A stretch of DNA of 18,711 nucleotides from Bacteroidales bacterium (lineage in GTDB: Bacteria; Bacteroidota; Bacteroidia; Bacteroidales; UBA1556), in NCBI GenBank assembly GCA_023145955.1, contig JAGLDA010000020.1, positions 1 to 18,711 of the forward strand, written 5' to 3'. The notes beneath the pieces are model-generated. The model worked only from the letters and a program-made list of their open reading frames with translations, was not told where the DNA came from and ran no database searches. Of this stretch, positions 7,991 through 15,712 are shown in pieces. The position numbers and the translations under genes are program-made. Every line of letters begins with the position of its first letter. Positions within the stretch are counted from its first letter, which is position 1.

Positions 7991-9448
7991 ATGAATAGCA
8001 TTAATGACATATTAAATAATATTGAAGTATTAGAATTTCTAAAAGGGAAATCTGAAGCCTTTAATACAATACAATTTGATTCAAGAAAAGTGTCAATTGG
8101 CGATATTTTTGTTGCCGTAAACGGCACACAGGTTGACGGTCATAAATACATTGATAGCTGTATAGATAATGGAGCAAGTACAATTGTATGCGAAGAATTA
8201 CCACAGACAATAAACATAGATGTAAATTATATTAGGGTTCATAATTCTGCAAAAGTATTAGGTCAATTATCTTCAAATTTTTATGATAATCCTTCATCAA
8301 AATTAAAACTTATAGGCATTACTGGTACAAATGGAAAAACATCTACAGTAACTATACTTTTCAATTTATTTAAGAATTTGGGCTACCATGTAGGACTATT
8401 ATCCACTGTAAGCAATAGAATAAATAATACAGAGATAAAAGCAACACATACTACTCCTGATGCTATTCAGCTTAATTACCTATTAAACCAAATGGTAGAA
8501 GAAGGCTGCGAATATTGCTTTATGGAAGTAAGCTCACATGCTATTGTTCAAGAAAGAATTGCTGGATTAAATTTCACTGGAGCAATTTTTTCTAATATTA
8601 CCCACGATCATTTAGATTTTCACAAAACATTTAAGGAATATATAAAAGCAAAGAAAAAATTCTTCGATGATTTAAGCTCTGAGGCATTTACAATGGTAAA
8701 TATTGATGATAAAAATGGCGCTATCATGCTTCAAAATACAAAAGCATCAAAACGTAGCTATGCAATAAAATCGATGGCCGATTATAAAGCCAAAATCATA
8801 GAAAATACTATCAGTGGTTTACATTTAGAAATCAACCATAAAGAAATATGGATTCCACTGGTGGGAGAATTCAATGCATATAATATTATGAGTGTATATG
8901 GTACTGCTATGGAGTTAGGAGCAGACGAGATGGAGGTATTGCAAGAATTAAGTAATATTGAAACTGCTGAAGGACGCTTTGAATTTGTGAAAGGGAATAA
9001 CGATATAAATGCCATTGTGGATTATGCTCATACTCCAGACGCTCTTAAAAACGTACTAAATACCATTAACGATATTAGAGGCAACCACGGCAAACTTATA
9101 ACTGTAGTTGGAGCTGGAGGAGATAGAGATAAAAGCAAACGACCAATTATGGCTCAGATTGCTACTCAAAATTCAGATCAAGTAATTCTAACATCAGACA
9201 ATCCTAGAACTGAAAATCCTGAAGATATCCTTAATGATATGGAAGAAGGAATTAGTATTGATAGAAAACGAATAACACTACGAATAAGCAACAGAAAAGA
9301 GGCAATTCGTACGGCTTTTGCATTAGCAAATACTGGCGATATAGTACTCGTTGCAGGCAAAGGCCATGAAAAATATCAGGAAATTAATGGTGTAAAGCAC
9401 CATTTTGATGACAAAGAAATTATTAACGAAATAATTAAAACCAAATAA
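7991..9448 (+). CDS. murE: MurE, UDP-MurNAc-L-Ala-D-Glu:meso-diaminopimelate ligase
   Basis: MurE is an ATP-dependent cytoplasmic ligase that adds the third amino acid of the peptidoglycan stem. This one has 485 residues in three domains: UDP-substrate binding (about 1-100, with FDSRKVSIGDIFVAV), central ATPase (P-loop GITGTNGKTST at 109-119, Lys116) and C-terminal Rossmann-like (from about 330). The region FSNITHDHLDFHKTFKEYIKAK holds the conserved His and, near it, candidates for the carbamylated Lys. HPTPDA-like TTPDAIQLN and FNAYNIM are present. The DNPR motif at 403-406 is the known mark of meso-diaminopimelate specificity, as against Lys. The frame is complete, with all three domains, in clear contrast to the murD two genes downstream. 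mraY starts one base after the stop. Confidence 0.97.
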   Translation: MNSINDILNNIEVLEFLKGKSEAFNTIQFDSRKVSIGDIFVAVNGTQVDGHKYIDSCIDNGASTIVCEELPQTINIDVNYIRVHNSAKVLGQLSSNFYDNPSSKLKLIGITGTNGKTSTVTILFNLFKNLGYHVGLLSTVSNRINNTEIKATHTTPDAIQLNYLLNQMVEEGCEYCFMEVSSHAIVQERIAGLNFTGAIFSNITHDHLDFHKTFKEYIKAKKKFFDDLSSEAFTMVNIDDKNGAIMLQNTKASKRSYAIKSMADYKAKIIENTISGLHLEINHKEIWIPLVGEFNAYNIMSVYGTAMELGADEMEVLQELSNIETAEGRFEFVKGNNDINAIVDYAHTPDALKNVLNTINDIRGNHGKLITVVGAGGDRDKSKRPIMAQIATQNSDQVILTSDNPRTENPEDILNDMEEGISIDRKRITLRISNRKEAIRTAFALANTGDIVLVAGKGHEKYQEINGVKHHFDDKEIINEIIKTK

Positions 9449-9449
9449 T

Positions 9450-10691
9450 ATGCTATACTATTTATTTGAATATCTAAAAGACCTAGGAGTACCTGGAGCA
9501 GGAGTATTTGAGTATATTTCTTTCAGGGCAGCAATGGCGGTTTTCACCTCACTACTTATCTCGTTAATTTTTGGCAAAAGCATAATTAGGCTACTCCAAA
9601 AACAACAAATTGGAGAAACCGTTAGAGATTTAGGATTACAAGGTCAGATAGAAAAACAGGGAACTCCAACCATGGGAGGACTAATTATTCTTGCTGCAAT
9701 AGTAATACCAACATTGCTATTTGCAAAGCTTGATAATATATATATTATCCTTATGCTTGTATCTACCTTATGGTTAGGAGCTATAGGCTTTACCGATGAT
9801 TATATTAAAGTATTTAAAAAGAATAAAGATGGCCTTGCAGGAAAATTCAAAATATTAGGCCAAGTAGGCCTTGGTCTTATCGTTGGCTTAACTATGTACT
9901 TGCATAGTGATATTGTAATCCGAGAAAAATTTGACAACCAAACCATAATAGAAAACAAAGTAAATGCTCAAAGCGAAACTGGTTCTAATGACATATTTAA
10001 GCCTGAGGAAAAAAGTCTTAAAACTACAATTCCATTTATCAAAAATAATCAATTTGATTACTCGTGGTTATTATCATGGATGGGCGATGGTTATCAGAAA
10101 TACACATGGATAATATTTATACCTCTAGTAATAATAATAATAGCAGCCGTATCAAACGGTGCAAATCTAACTGATGGGTTAGATGGACTAGCAACGAGCA
10201 CCTCGGCCGTAATAGCAGCAACATTAGGAATACTCGCATGGATATCTGGTAACTTCATTTTTGCCGATTACCTAGATATAATGTACATCCCACATACTGG
10301 AGAGCTGGCAATATTTATGAGTGCATTTATTGGAGCATCAATTGGATTCCTGTGGTATAACTCATATCCAGCACAAGTGTTTATGGGAGACACCGGGAGT
10401 CTTGCCTTAGGAGGAATAATAGCTGTTTTTGCTATCATTATCCGCAAAGAGTTACTTATACCACTTTTATGTGGAGTTTTTCTTGTGGAAAACCTATCGG
10501 TAATAATACAGGTAACATATTTCAAATACACCAAAAAGAGAACAGGAGAAGGCAAGAGGGTTTTCTTAATGGCTCCATTGCATCATCATTTTCAGAAAAA
10601 AGGATACCATGAAGCAAAGATAGTTCAACGCTTTTATATAGTGGGAATTATGCTTGCAGTACTAACAATTGCAACTTTAAAACTAAGATAA
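9450..10691 (+). CDS. mraY: MraY, phospho-MurNAc-pentapeptide translocase
   Basis: MraY is an integral inner-membrane enzyme that transfers phospho-MurNAc-pentapeptide from UDP to undecaprenyl phosphate, making lipid I. This one has 413 residues and about ten membrane segments. Family motifs appear in order: GTPTMGG, the DD pair D116-D117 (FTDDYIKV) needed for Mg and substrate, NGANLTDGLDGLA (236-248), FMGDTGSLALGG (D314) and the PLHHHFQKKG loop (His378-380). A polar insert at about 160-200 (DNQTIIENKVNAQ to IKNNQFDYSW) is typical of the longer MraY of Bacteroidota. The protein is complete to its last helix, so no MurD sequence is fused to it. The murD remnant starts 26 bp later. Confidence 0.97.
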   Translation: MLYYLFEYLKDLGVPGAGVFEYISFRAAMAVFTSLLISLIFGKSIIRLLQKQQIGETVRDLGLQGQIEKQGTPTMGGLIILAAIVIPTLLFAKLDNIYIILMLVSTLWLGAIGFTDDYIKVFKKNKDGLAGKFKILGQVGLGLIVGLTMYLHSDIVIREKFDNQTIIENKVNAQSETGSNDIFKPEEKSLKTTIPFIKNNQFDYSWLLSWMGDGYQKYTWIIFIPLVIIIIAAVSNGANLTDGLDGLATSTSAVIAATLGILAWISGNFIFADYLDIMYIPHTGELAIFMSAFIGASIGFLWYNSYPAQVFMGDTGSLALGGIIAVFAIIIRKELLIPLLCGVFLVENLSVIIQVTYFKYTKKRTGEGKRVFLMAPLHHHFQKKGYHEAKIVQRFYIVGIMLAVLTIATLKLR

Positions 10692-10717
10692 TAACAAACA
10701 ATATTTACAGGAATATT

Positions 10718-11266
10718 ATGAATATAGAAAAATTAGCACAACAAGGACGTTATACAACTTATGGAACAATGGCTGGTGGAATAGCAGCCAAACTTCAAGG
10801 GATAAGAAATGAAAGTATAAAAGAATGCTTTTGTAATAACGAAGGTCACTCTCATCGTTTAGAGAAAGTAACAACCGTAAGAGGGGTGAAATTTATTAAC
10901 GACAGTAAGGCTACTAAAGTAAATGCTGCTTGGTATGCATTGGAAACAATGAATCGACCTACAATATGGATAATGGGCGGACAGGATAATAACAATGATT
11001 ATTCTGACCTTATTCCACTAGCTCAAGAAAAGGTGAAAGCAATTGTATGTATTGGTTTAGATAATCAGAACATAATTGATAATTTCACGGGAGTAGTTCC
11101 TGAAATTTTTGAAACTCAAACAATGAACGATGCTGTTCTAAGTGCATTTTATCTTGCCGAAATTGACGATGCAGTATTACTATCGCCAGCATGCCCAAGT
11201 TTCGATTTGTTTGAGGATTATCAAGAAAGAGGAGAAAAGTTTATTCGTGCAGTACAAGATTTATAG
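10718..11266 (+). CDS. murD: MurD C-terminal domain only (N-terminal two thirds absent)
   Basis: Full MurD (about 445 residues) joins D-Glu to UDP-MurNAc-L-Ala using ATP. This frame has 182 residues and lines up only with the end of the central domain and with the C-terminal domain. The UDP-binding Rossmann domain, the P-loop GKT and the catalytic Glu and His are all absent, not merely mutated. Residues that remain include R47 (HRLEK), D62-S-K64 (FINDSKAT), GGQD (87-90) and LLSPACPSFDLF (154-165, Ser156). Changed positions are listed in the findings; the HN motif, for instance, is replaced by GRYTTYG (10-16). AGGA lies 5 nt before the ATG. The gene stands at the normal murD place between mraY and ftsW, with gaps of 26 and 30 bp. 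The frame is open and in register throughout. It cannot be an active ligase alone. It could be a decaying remnant, a re-used substrate-binding domain, or a deletion artefact. Confidence 0.85.
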   Translation: MNIEKLAQQGRYTTYGTMAGGIAAKLQGIRNESIKECFCNNEGHSHRLEKVTTVRGVKFINDSKATKVNAAWYALETMNRPTIWIMGGQDNNNDYSDLIPLAQEKVKAIVCIGLDNQNIIDNFTGVVPEIFETQTMNDAVLSAFYLAEIDDAVLLSPACPSFDLFEDYQERGEKFIRAVQDL

Positions 11267-11296
11267 TAAATAAACAAAAATTATTAGAAAATCAAG

Positions 11297-12472
11297 ATGT
11301 TAGATTTCAGTAACATAAGGACAAAATTCAATAATAACGAATATGGCGATAAAGTTATATGGATTGTAGTATTTGCTCTATCCATACTATCTTTATTAAC
11401 AGTTTGGAGTTCCACGGGATCGCTTGCATACAGAATGCAAGGGGGAAATACTACCTTCTATTTTATAAAACATGGTGGCTTAATGCTCTTTGGTTTAATA
11501 ATAATGTATGGAGCGCATACCATACCATATAAATACTATTCGCGTATATCACAATTAATGATATACATTTCTATACCTCTATTAATTTTCACATTATTAT
11601 TTGGCACAAATTTAAATCAAGCAAGTCGTTGGCTTACTATTCCTGTAATAAATTTAAGTTTCCAAACCTCCGATTTGGCAAAATTAGCCTTAATAATGTT
11701 CCTTGCAAGAATGCTCAGCAAGAAAGAGCAGAGCATAAAAGATTTTAAAGGTGGATTTATACCATTAATAATACCAATTTTACTTACTGTAGGTCTAATA
11801 TTTCCTGCAAACTTTTCTACAGCAACAATTTTATTTGCTACAAGTATTATACTCTTATTTATAGGTAGAATAAATATGAAATACATAATGGGGCTAGCAT
11901 TGTTGGGCATAGCAATTGCAGGTTTGGCATTACTAATTTCAAATTCGTATCCAAATTTTCTGCCAAGAGTAGAAACATGGAAATCAAGATTAGAGAACTT
12001 TTCAGATAAAGAATCTGAGGGAAATTTTCAAGCCGACCAATCAAAAATAGCAATATCAACAGGAGGAATTTTTGGCAAATTACCTGGTAATAGTGTTCAA
12101 CGAAATTTCTTACCACATCCATATTCAGATTTTATTTATGCAATTATTATAGAAGAATATGGCCTTATGGGGGGATTTGCAGTAATCATCGCATATTTAA
12201 CATTGCTATTTAGGGCAATACAAATTGCTGTACGAAGTCCCGGAAGTTTTGGAGGGTTTCTCGCAATAGGGCTAATGTTTAGTCTTGTATTTCAAGCATT
12301 TATAAACATGGGAGTAACAGTAAATCTTCTACCTGTAACAGGGCAGCCATTACCAATGCTATCAATGGGAGGTACATCCTTATGGTTTACAAGTTTTGCA
12401 ATTGGGATAGTATTGAGTGTAAGCAAAGAAGTTAATAAACTAGAAACAGCAGAGGAGGATAATCATGAATAA
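11297..12472 (+). CDS. ftsW: FtsW, SEDS-family septal peptidoglycan glycosyltransferase
   Basis: This 391-residue polytopic inner-membrane protein belongs to the SEDS family and polymerises lipid II at the septum together with FtsI. About ten membrane helices are visible, starting at about residue 19 (VIWIVVFALSILSLLTVWSS). Family marks include NQASRWLTIP after the third helix, LPHPYSDFIYAIIIEEYG in the large extracytoplasmic loop (Asp278 matches the essential SEDS Asp) and PLPMLSMGGTSLW near the end. The C-terminal tail is short and acidic (KLETAEEDNHE). The place between murD and murG favours FtsW over its paralogue RodA. Its last 8 bp overlap the murG start. Confidence 0.96.
   Translation: MLDFSNIRTKFNNNEYGDKVIWIVVFALSILSLLTVWSSTGSLAYRMQGGNTTFYFIKHGGLMLFGLIIMYGAHTIPYKYYSRISQLMIYISIPLLIFTLLFGTNLNQASRWLTIPVINLSFQTSDLAKLALIMFLARMLSKKEQSIKDFKGGFIPLIIPILLTVGLIFPANFSTATILFATSIILLFIGRINMKYIMGLALLGIAIAGLALLISNSYPNFLPRVETWKSRLENFSDKESEGNFQADQSKIAISTGGIFGKLPGNSVQRNFLPHPYSDFIYAIIIEEYGLMGGFAVIIAYLTLLFRAIQIAVRSPGSFGGFLAIGLMFSLVFQAFINMGVTVNLLPVTGQPLPMLSMGGTSLWFTSFAIGIVLSVSKEVNKLETAEEDNHE
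12453..12458 (+). promoter_or_regulatory. Shine-Dalgarno site AGGAGG before murG
   Basis: AGGAGG ends 6 nt before the murG ATG, ideal spacing, and lies inside the last ftsW codons (Glu-Glu-Asp). The murG start overlaps the ftsW end by 8 bp, so a strong ribosome site could support coupled re-initiation. Strong Shine-Dalgarno sites are rare in Bacteroidota. Since these codons also encode an ordinary acidic tail, the match may be incidental. Confidence 0.45.
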
Positions 12473-13568
12473 AAAGCGAAAGTTTATAATTAGTGGCGGA
12501 GGCAGTGGTGGCCATATATTTCCAGCAATAGCAATAGCTAATGCTTTAAAAGAAGCACATCCGGGCTGTAAGATATTATTTATTGGCGCAAAGGATAAGA
12601 TGGAAATGGAAAAAGTACCTGCAGCAGGATTTCCCATTGAAGGTTTATGGATTAGTGGATTTCAAAGAAGTTTATCCATAAAGAATCTGAGCTTTCCCGT
12701 AAAACTAATTTCTAGTTTAAGAAAGGCTAAGCAAATAATTAAAAAATTTAAGCCTGATTTAGTAATTGGTGTTGGAGGATTTGCCAGTGGCCCTACCCTA
12801 CATCAAGCAGCAAAATTAGGCATCCCTACTTTAATTCAGGAGCAAAATTCATATCCTGGTATTACAAATATTATTCTATCCAAAAAGGTAGATAAAATAT
12901 GCGTTGCTTATGATAATTTGGACAAATATTTTCCAAAAGAAAAAATTTATTTCTCTGGCAACCCAATTCGTAAGGAGGTGGTGGATATTGAAAACAAAAG
13001 ACCTAAAGCGTTAGAGTTTTTTGGATTAAAAGATAACAAACCAGTAGTATTAGTTGTGGGAGGAAGCTTAGGAGCTCGTACTATTAATGAGGCTATTGAA
13101 GCCAATTTAAAAGAATTTAGCAATAATAATATTCAGTTAATTTGGCAAACTGGCAAAAACTATTTTCACCAGGCCGACAAAGCTGTGCTTAATATTGGGA
13201 AAGAAGGCATAAAAGCAACACGTTTTATCACTAAAATGGATTTGGCTTATGCCGCAGCAGATATTGTAGTATCAAGAGCAGGGGCAATTGCAATTTCAGA
13301 ATTATGTGTGGTAAAGAAACCAATAATTCTTGTTCCTTCACCATTTGTGGCAGAAGATCACCAAACCAAGAATGCTAATGCATTGGTAACATATAATGCT
13401 GCAATATTGGTAAAAGATAGCGAACAAAAAGAGAAATTAATGCCAGAAATATTAAATTTGGTAAATAATAAAGAATCTCAAGAAAAACTTATTCATAATA
13501 TAGCGGCATTGGGAATAAAAGATGCCACAGGATCAATAATTAGTGTAGCAAATTCATTACTTAAATAG
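12465..13568 (+). CDS. murG: MurG, lipid II-forming GlcNAc transferase
   Basis: MurG is a GT-B fold enzyme on the cytoplasmic face of the membrane. It moves GlcNAc from UDP-GlcNAc to lipid I, giving lipid II. This one has 367 residues. The N-terminal acceptor domain has the Gly-rich loop GGGSGGHIFPA (11-21, catalytic-region His17) and GVGGFASGP. The C-terminal donor domain has VVGGSLGARTIN, SRAGAIAISEL and PSPFVAEDHQTKNA, which bind UDP-GlcNAc. IQEQNSYPG, joining the two, is also typical. The length is normal. It starts within the ftsW end, and its TAG stop abuts the murC ATG without a gap. Confidence 0.97.
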   Translation: MNKKRKFIISGGGSGGHIFPAIAIANALKEAHPGCKILFIGAKDKMEMEKVPAAGFPIEGLWISGFQRSLSIKNLSFPVKLISSLRKAKQIIKKFKPDLVIGVGGFASGPTLHQAAKLGIPTLIQEQNSYPGITNIILSKKVDKICVAYDNLDKYFPKEKIYFSGNPIRKEVVDIENKRPKALEFFGLKDNKPVVLVVGGSLGARTINEAIEANLKEFSNNNIQLIWQTGKNYFHQADKAVLNIGKEGIKATRFITKMDLAYAAADIVVSRAGAIAISELCVVKKPIILVPSPFVAEDHQTKNANALVTYNAAILVKDSEQKEKLMPEILNLVNNKESQEKLIHNIAALGIKDATGSIISVANSLLK

Positions 13569-14912
13569 ATGATGTTAGAGAATTATAAAAATATCTACTT
13601 TTTGGGCATTGGCGGCATTGGAATGAGCGCTTTAGCACGCTATTTCAATATGTTAGGGCATAATGTATTGGGCTACGATAAAACTAATACCACTCTTACT
13701 ACTGCGTTGGAAAATGAAGGAATATCCATTCATTATTCAGACCGAGGGTCAGAGGCAATTATGGATATAGATCTTGTAGTATATACTCCAGCAATTCCTA
13801 GCAATTTGCAGGAATACATTGCATTCAAAAACTCTGGTATAAGAATGGCAAAACGTGCTGAGATACTTGGAGAAATTACCAAAGATTACTTTACCATAGC
13901 TATAGCAGGCACTCATGGCAAAACAACAATAACAAGCATGGTTGCCCATTTTCTAAATGACTCGGGAGTGGCAGTAAATGCATTTATTGGAGGCATTGCC
14001 AGCAATTACAATTCTAACCTTATTCTTAATAAAGAGGCTAAAATAATGGTAGTTGAAGCCGATGAATTTGATAGATCTTTTTTACATATTAGTCCCGATA
14101 TAGCAATAATTTCATCAATGGATGCCGACCATTTAGATATCTATAAAAATAAGAATTCATTAAAAGAATCATTTTTTGAATTTGCCAATAATATAAAATC
14201 TGGAGGAACTTTACTATTAAATGAAGGGCTTGAGAAACCTCATAATTTTAATATAAAGACTGATTATTACGGAGAAGAAGAAACTAATATGTACCAATTA
14301 ATTCCTAAAGGAATAAGCAATGGTAAACAAATATTTTCTACCTCTTTCTATGATAATGAATTTGAGATTTCAATGCCTGGACGCCATAATTTATTAAATG
14401 CATCAGCAGCAATATCGGTGGCCAAAATATTACAAATAGACAGCACAAAGTTGAAAAAAGCCATAGCTAGCTATGCAGGAGTAAAACGTAGATTTGAGTT
14501 AATTGCTAACTGCAAAGATCATATTCTTATTGATGACTATGCTCATCATCCTACAGAAATTAGAGCTGCAATATCCGCAACTAGAGAAATGTATGCTGGC
14601 AAAGAGATAATGGGAATTTTTCAACCACATTTATATACTAGAACAAGAGATTTTGCTGATGATTTTGCCAAAGAATTATCAAAATTAGATAAATTGGTTT
14701 TACTAGATATTTATCCTGCTCGCGAAAAACCTATTGAAGGAATTAACTCGCAAATGTTATTAGATAAAGTAAAACTTAAAGATAAACAAATAGTAAGAAA
14801 AGAAGATTTAAGTAAGTATATTTCGCAAAACTCATCAGAGATAACTCTTATAATGGGTGCTGGTGATATTAATAAATTAGTAACCAAGATATCAGAAACA
14901 CTATGCAATTAG
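13569..14912 (+). CDS. murC: MurC, UDP-MurNAc:L-alanine ligase
   Basis: MurC is a cytoplasmic ATP-dependent ligase that adds the first amino acid, L-Ala, to UDP-MurNAc. This one has 447 residues with all three Mur-ligase domains. The UDP-binding loop is FLGIGGIGMSALA (11-23). The P-loop is AGTHGKTT (113-120, Lys118). EADEFDRSF, SSMDADHLDIY and the MPGRHNLLNASAAI motif carry the conserved Glu, His and Asn, and DDYAHHPTEI begins the C-terminal domain. It thus keeps the HN motif that the murD frame has lost, which makes it a good internal control. The start is at 13569, directly after the murG stop; Met2 is equally possible. Its last 10 bp overlap ftsQ. Confidence 0.97.
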   Translation: MMLENYKNIYFLGIGGIGMSALARYFNMLGHNVLGYDKTNTTLTTALENEGISIHYSDRGSEAIMDIDLVVYTPAIPSNLQEYIAFKNSGIRMAKRAEILGEITKDYFTIAIAGTHGKTTITSMVAHFLNDSGVAVNAFIGGIASNYNSNLILNKEAKIMVVEADEFDRSFLHISPDIAIISSMDADHLDIYKNKNSLKESFFEFANNIKSGGTLLLNEGLEKPHNFNIKTDYYGEEETNMYQLIPKGISNGKQIFSTSFYDNEFEISMPGRHNLLNASAAISVAKILQIDSTKLKKAIASYAGVKRRFELIANCKDHILIDDYAHHPTEIRAAISATREMYAGKEIMGIFQPHLYTRTRDFADDFAKELSKLDKLVLLDIYPAREKPIEGINSQMLLDKVKLKDKQIVRKEDLSKYISQNSSEITLIMGAGDINKLVTKISETLCN

Positions 14913-15706
14913 TACGCAAGATTGTTAAAATATTATTTTGGATAATAATCCCTATAACTATTATAGTGTCAGGAATTATTACGCAACAAAAATACTTTAA
15001 TACGCAAATTTCTGATGTTGATATAGATATTGATTATAAAGTTAAAGGAGATTTAAATCGTTTTCTTACTTATGAGGATATAAATAACTTTATCACTACA
15101 CATTATGATAGTTTAAGAGGAAATACCATAAAAAATATAGATTTAGAGATTTTGCAAAATGACCTTATTGAGCTACCATATATAAAAGATGCTAATGCAT
15201 ATACTACCATGCAAGGTGAACTAAAATTGCAAATTTTACAACGAAGAGCAATTATAAGGGTTATCGATAATGAGAATAACAACTATTATTTAGACGATGT
15301 AGGGCGTATTATTCCTATAAAAACAAAATATCCTGCAAGAGTTCCCGTTTGTAATGGTACGATTCCAAATATTGGATTTTATACACATAACTATAGTAAT
15401 AAACAACTTGATAGTATTGTTGATAATACAATTTTAAAGGATATTTTTGCAATTGCAAAGTACATTGATAACGATACATTAATGAATATGCAAATAGCAC
15501 AAATAAATATCGATATTAATGGAGAATATACATTGGTACCACTGGTAAGCCATCATTTAATAGAATTTGGAAAAGCTGAAGATATAGAAAGAAAATTTCG
15601 AAAGCTTAAGATATTTTATAAAAAGGGTTTGGGACATCATAAGTGGGACAAATACAAGAAAATTAGTTTAAAATATAAGAATCAAATAGTTTGCACTAAA
15701 TATTAA
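14903..15706 (+). CDS. ftsQ: FtsQ/DivIB-like division protein
   Basis: This 267-residue bitopic membrane protein has a short basic N-terminus, one membrane helix at about 8-27 (KILFWIIIPITIIVSGIITQ) and a long periplasmic part. Residues about 36-110 fit a POTRA fold: a beta strand (VDIDIDYKVKG), then LTYEDINNFITTHY, and ELPYIKDANAYTTMQGELKLQI. A FtsQ-type beta domain follows, with NYYLDDVGRIIPI. FtsQ links the early divisome to FtsL and FtsI. Sequence similarity in the family is low, so shape and its place between murC and ftsA carry much of the call. The start overlaps the murC end by 10 bp, and ftsA follows after 6 bp. The C-terminus is basic (KYKKISLKYKNQ), as often seen in Bacteroidota. 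Confidence 0.9.
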   Translation: MQLVRKIVKILFWIIIPITIIVSGIITQQKYFNTQISDVDIDIDYKVKGDLNRFLTYEDINNFITTHYDSLRGNTIKNIDLEILQNDLIELPYIKDANAYTTMQGELKLQILQRRAIIRVIDNENNNYYLDDVGRIIPIKTKYPARVPVCNGTIPNIGFYTHNYSNKQLDSIVDNTILKDIFAIAKYIDNDTLMNMQIAQINIDINGEYTLVPLVSHHLIEFGKAEDIERKFRKLKIFYKKGLGHHKWDKYKKISLKYKNQIVCTKY

Positions 15707-15712
15707 ATAATC

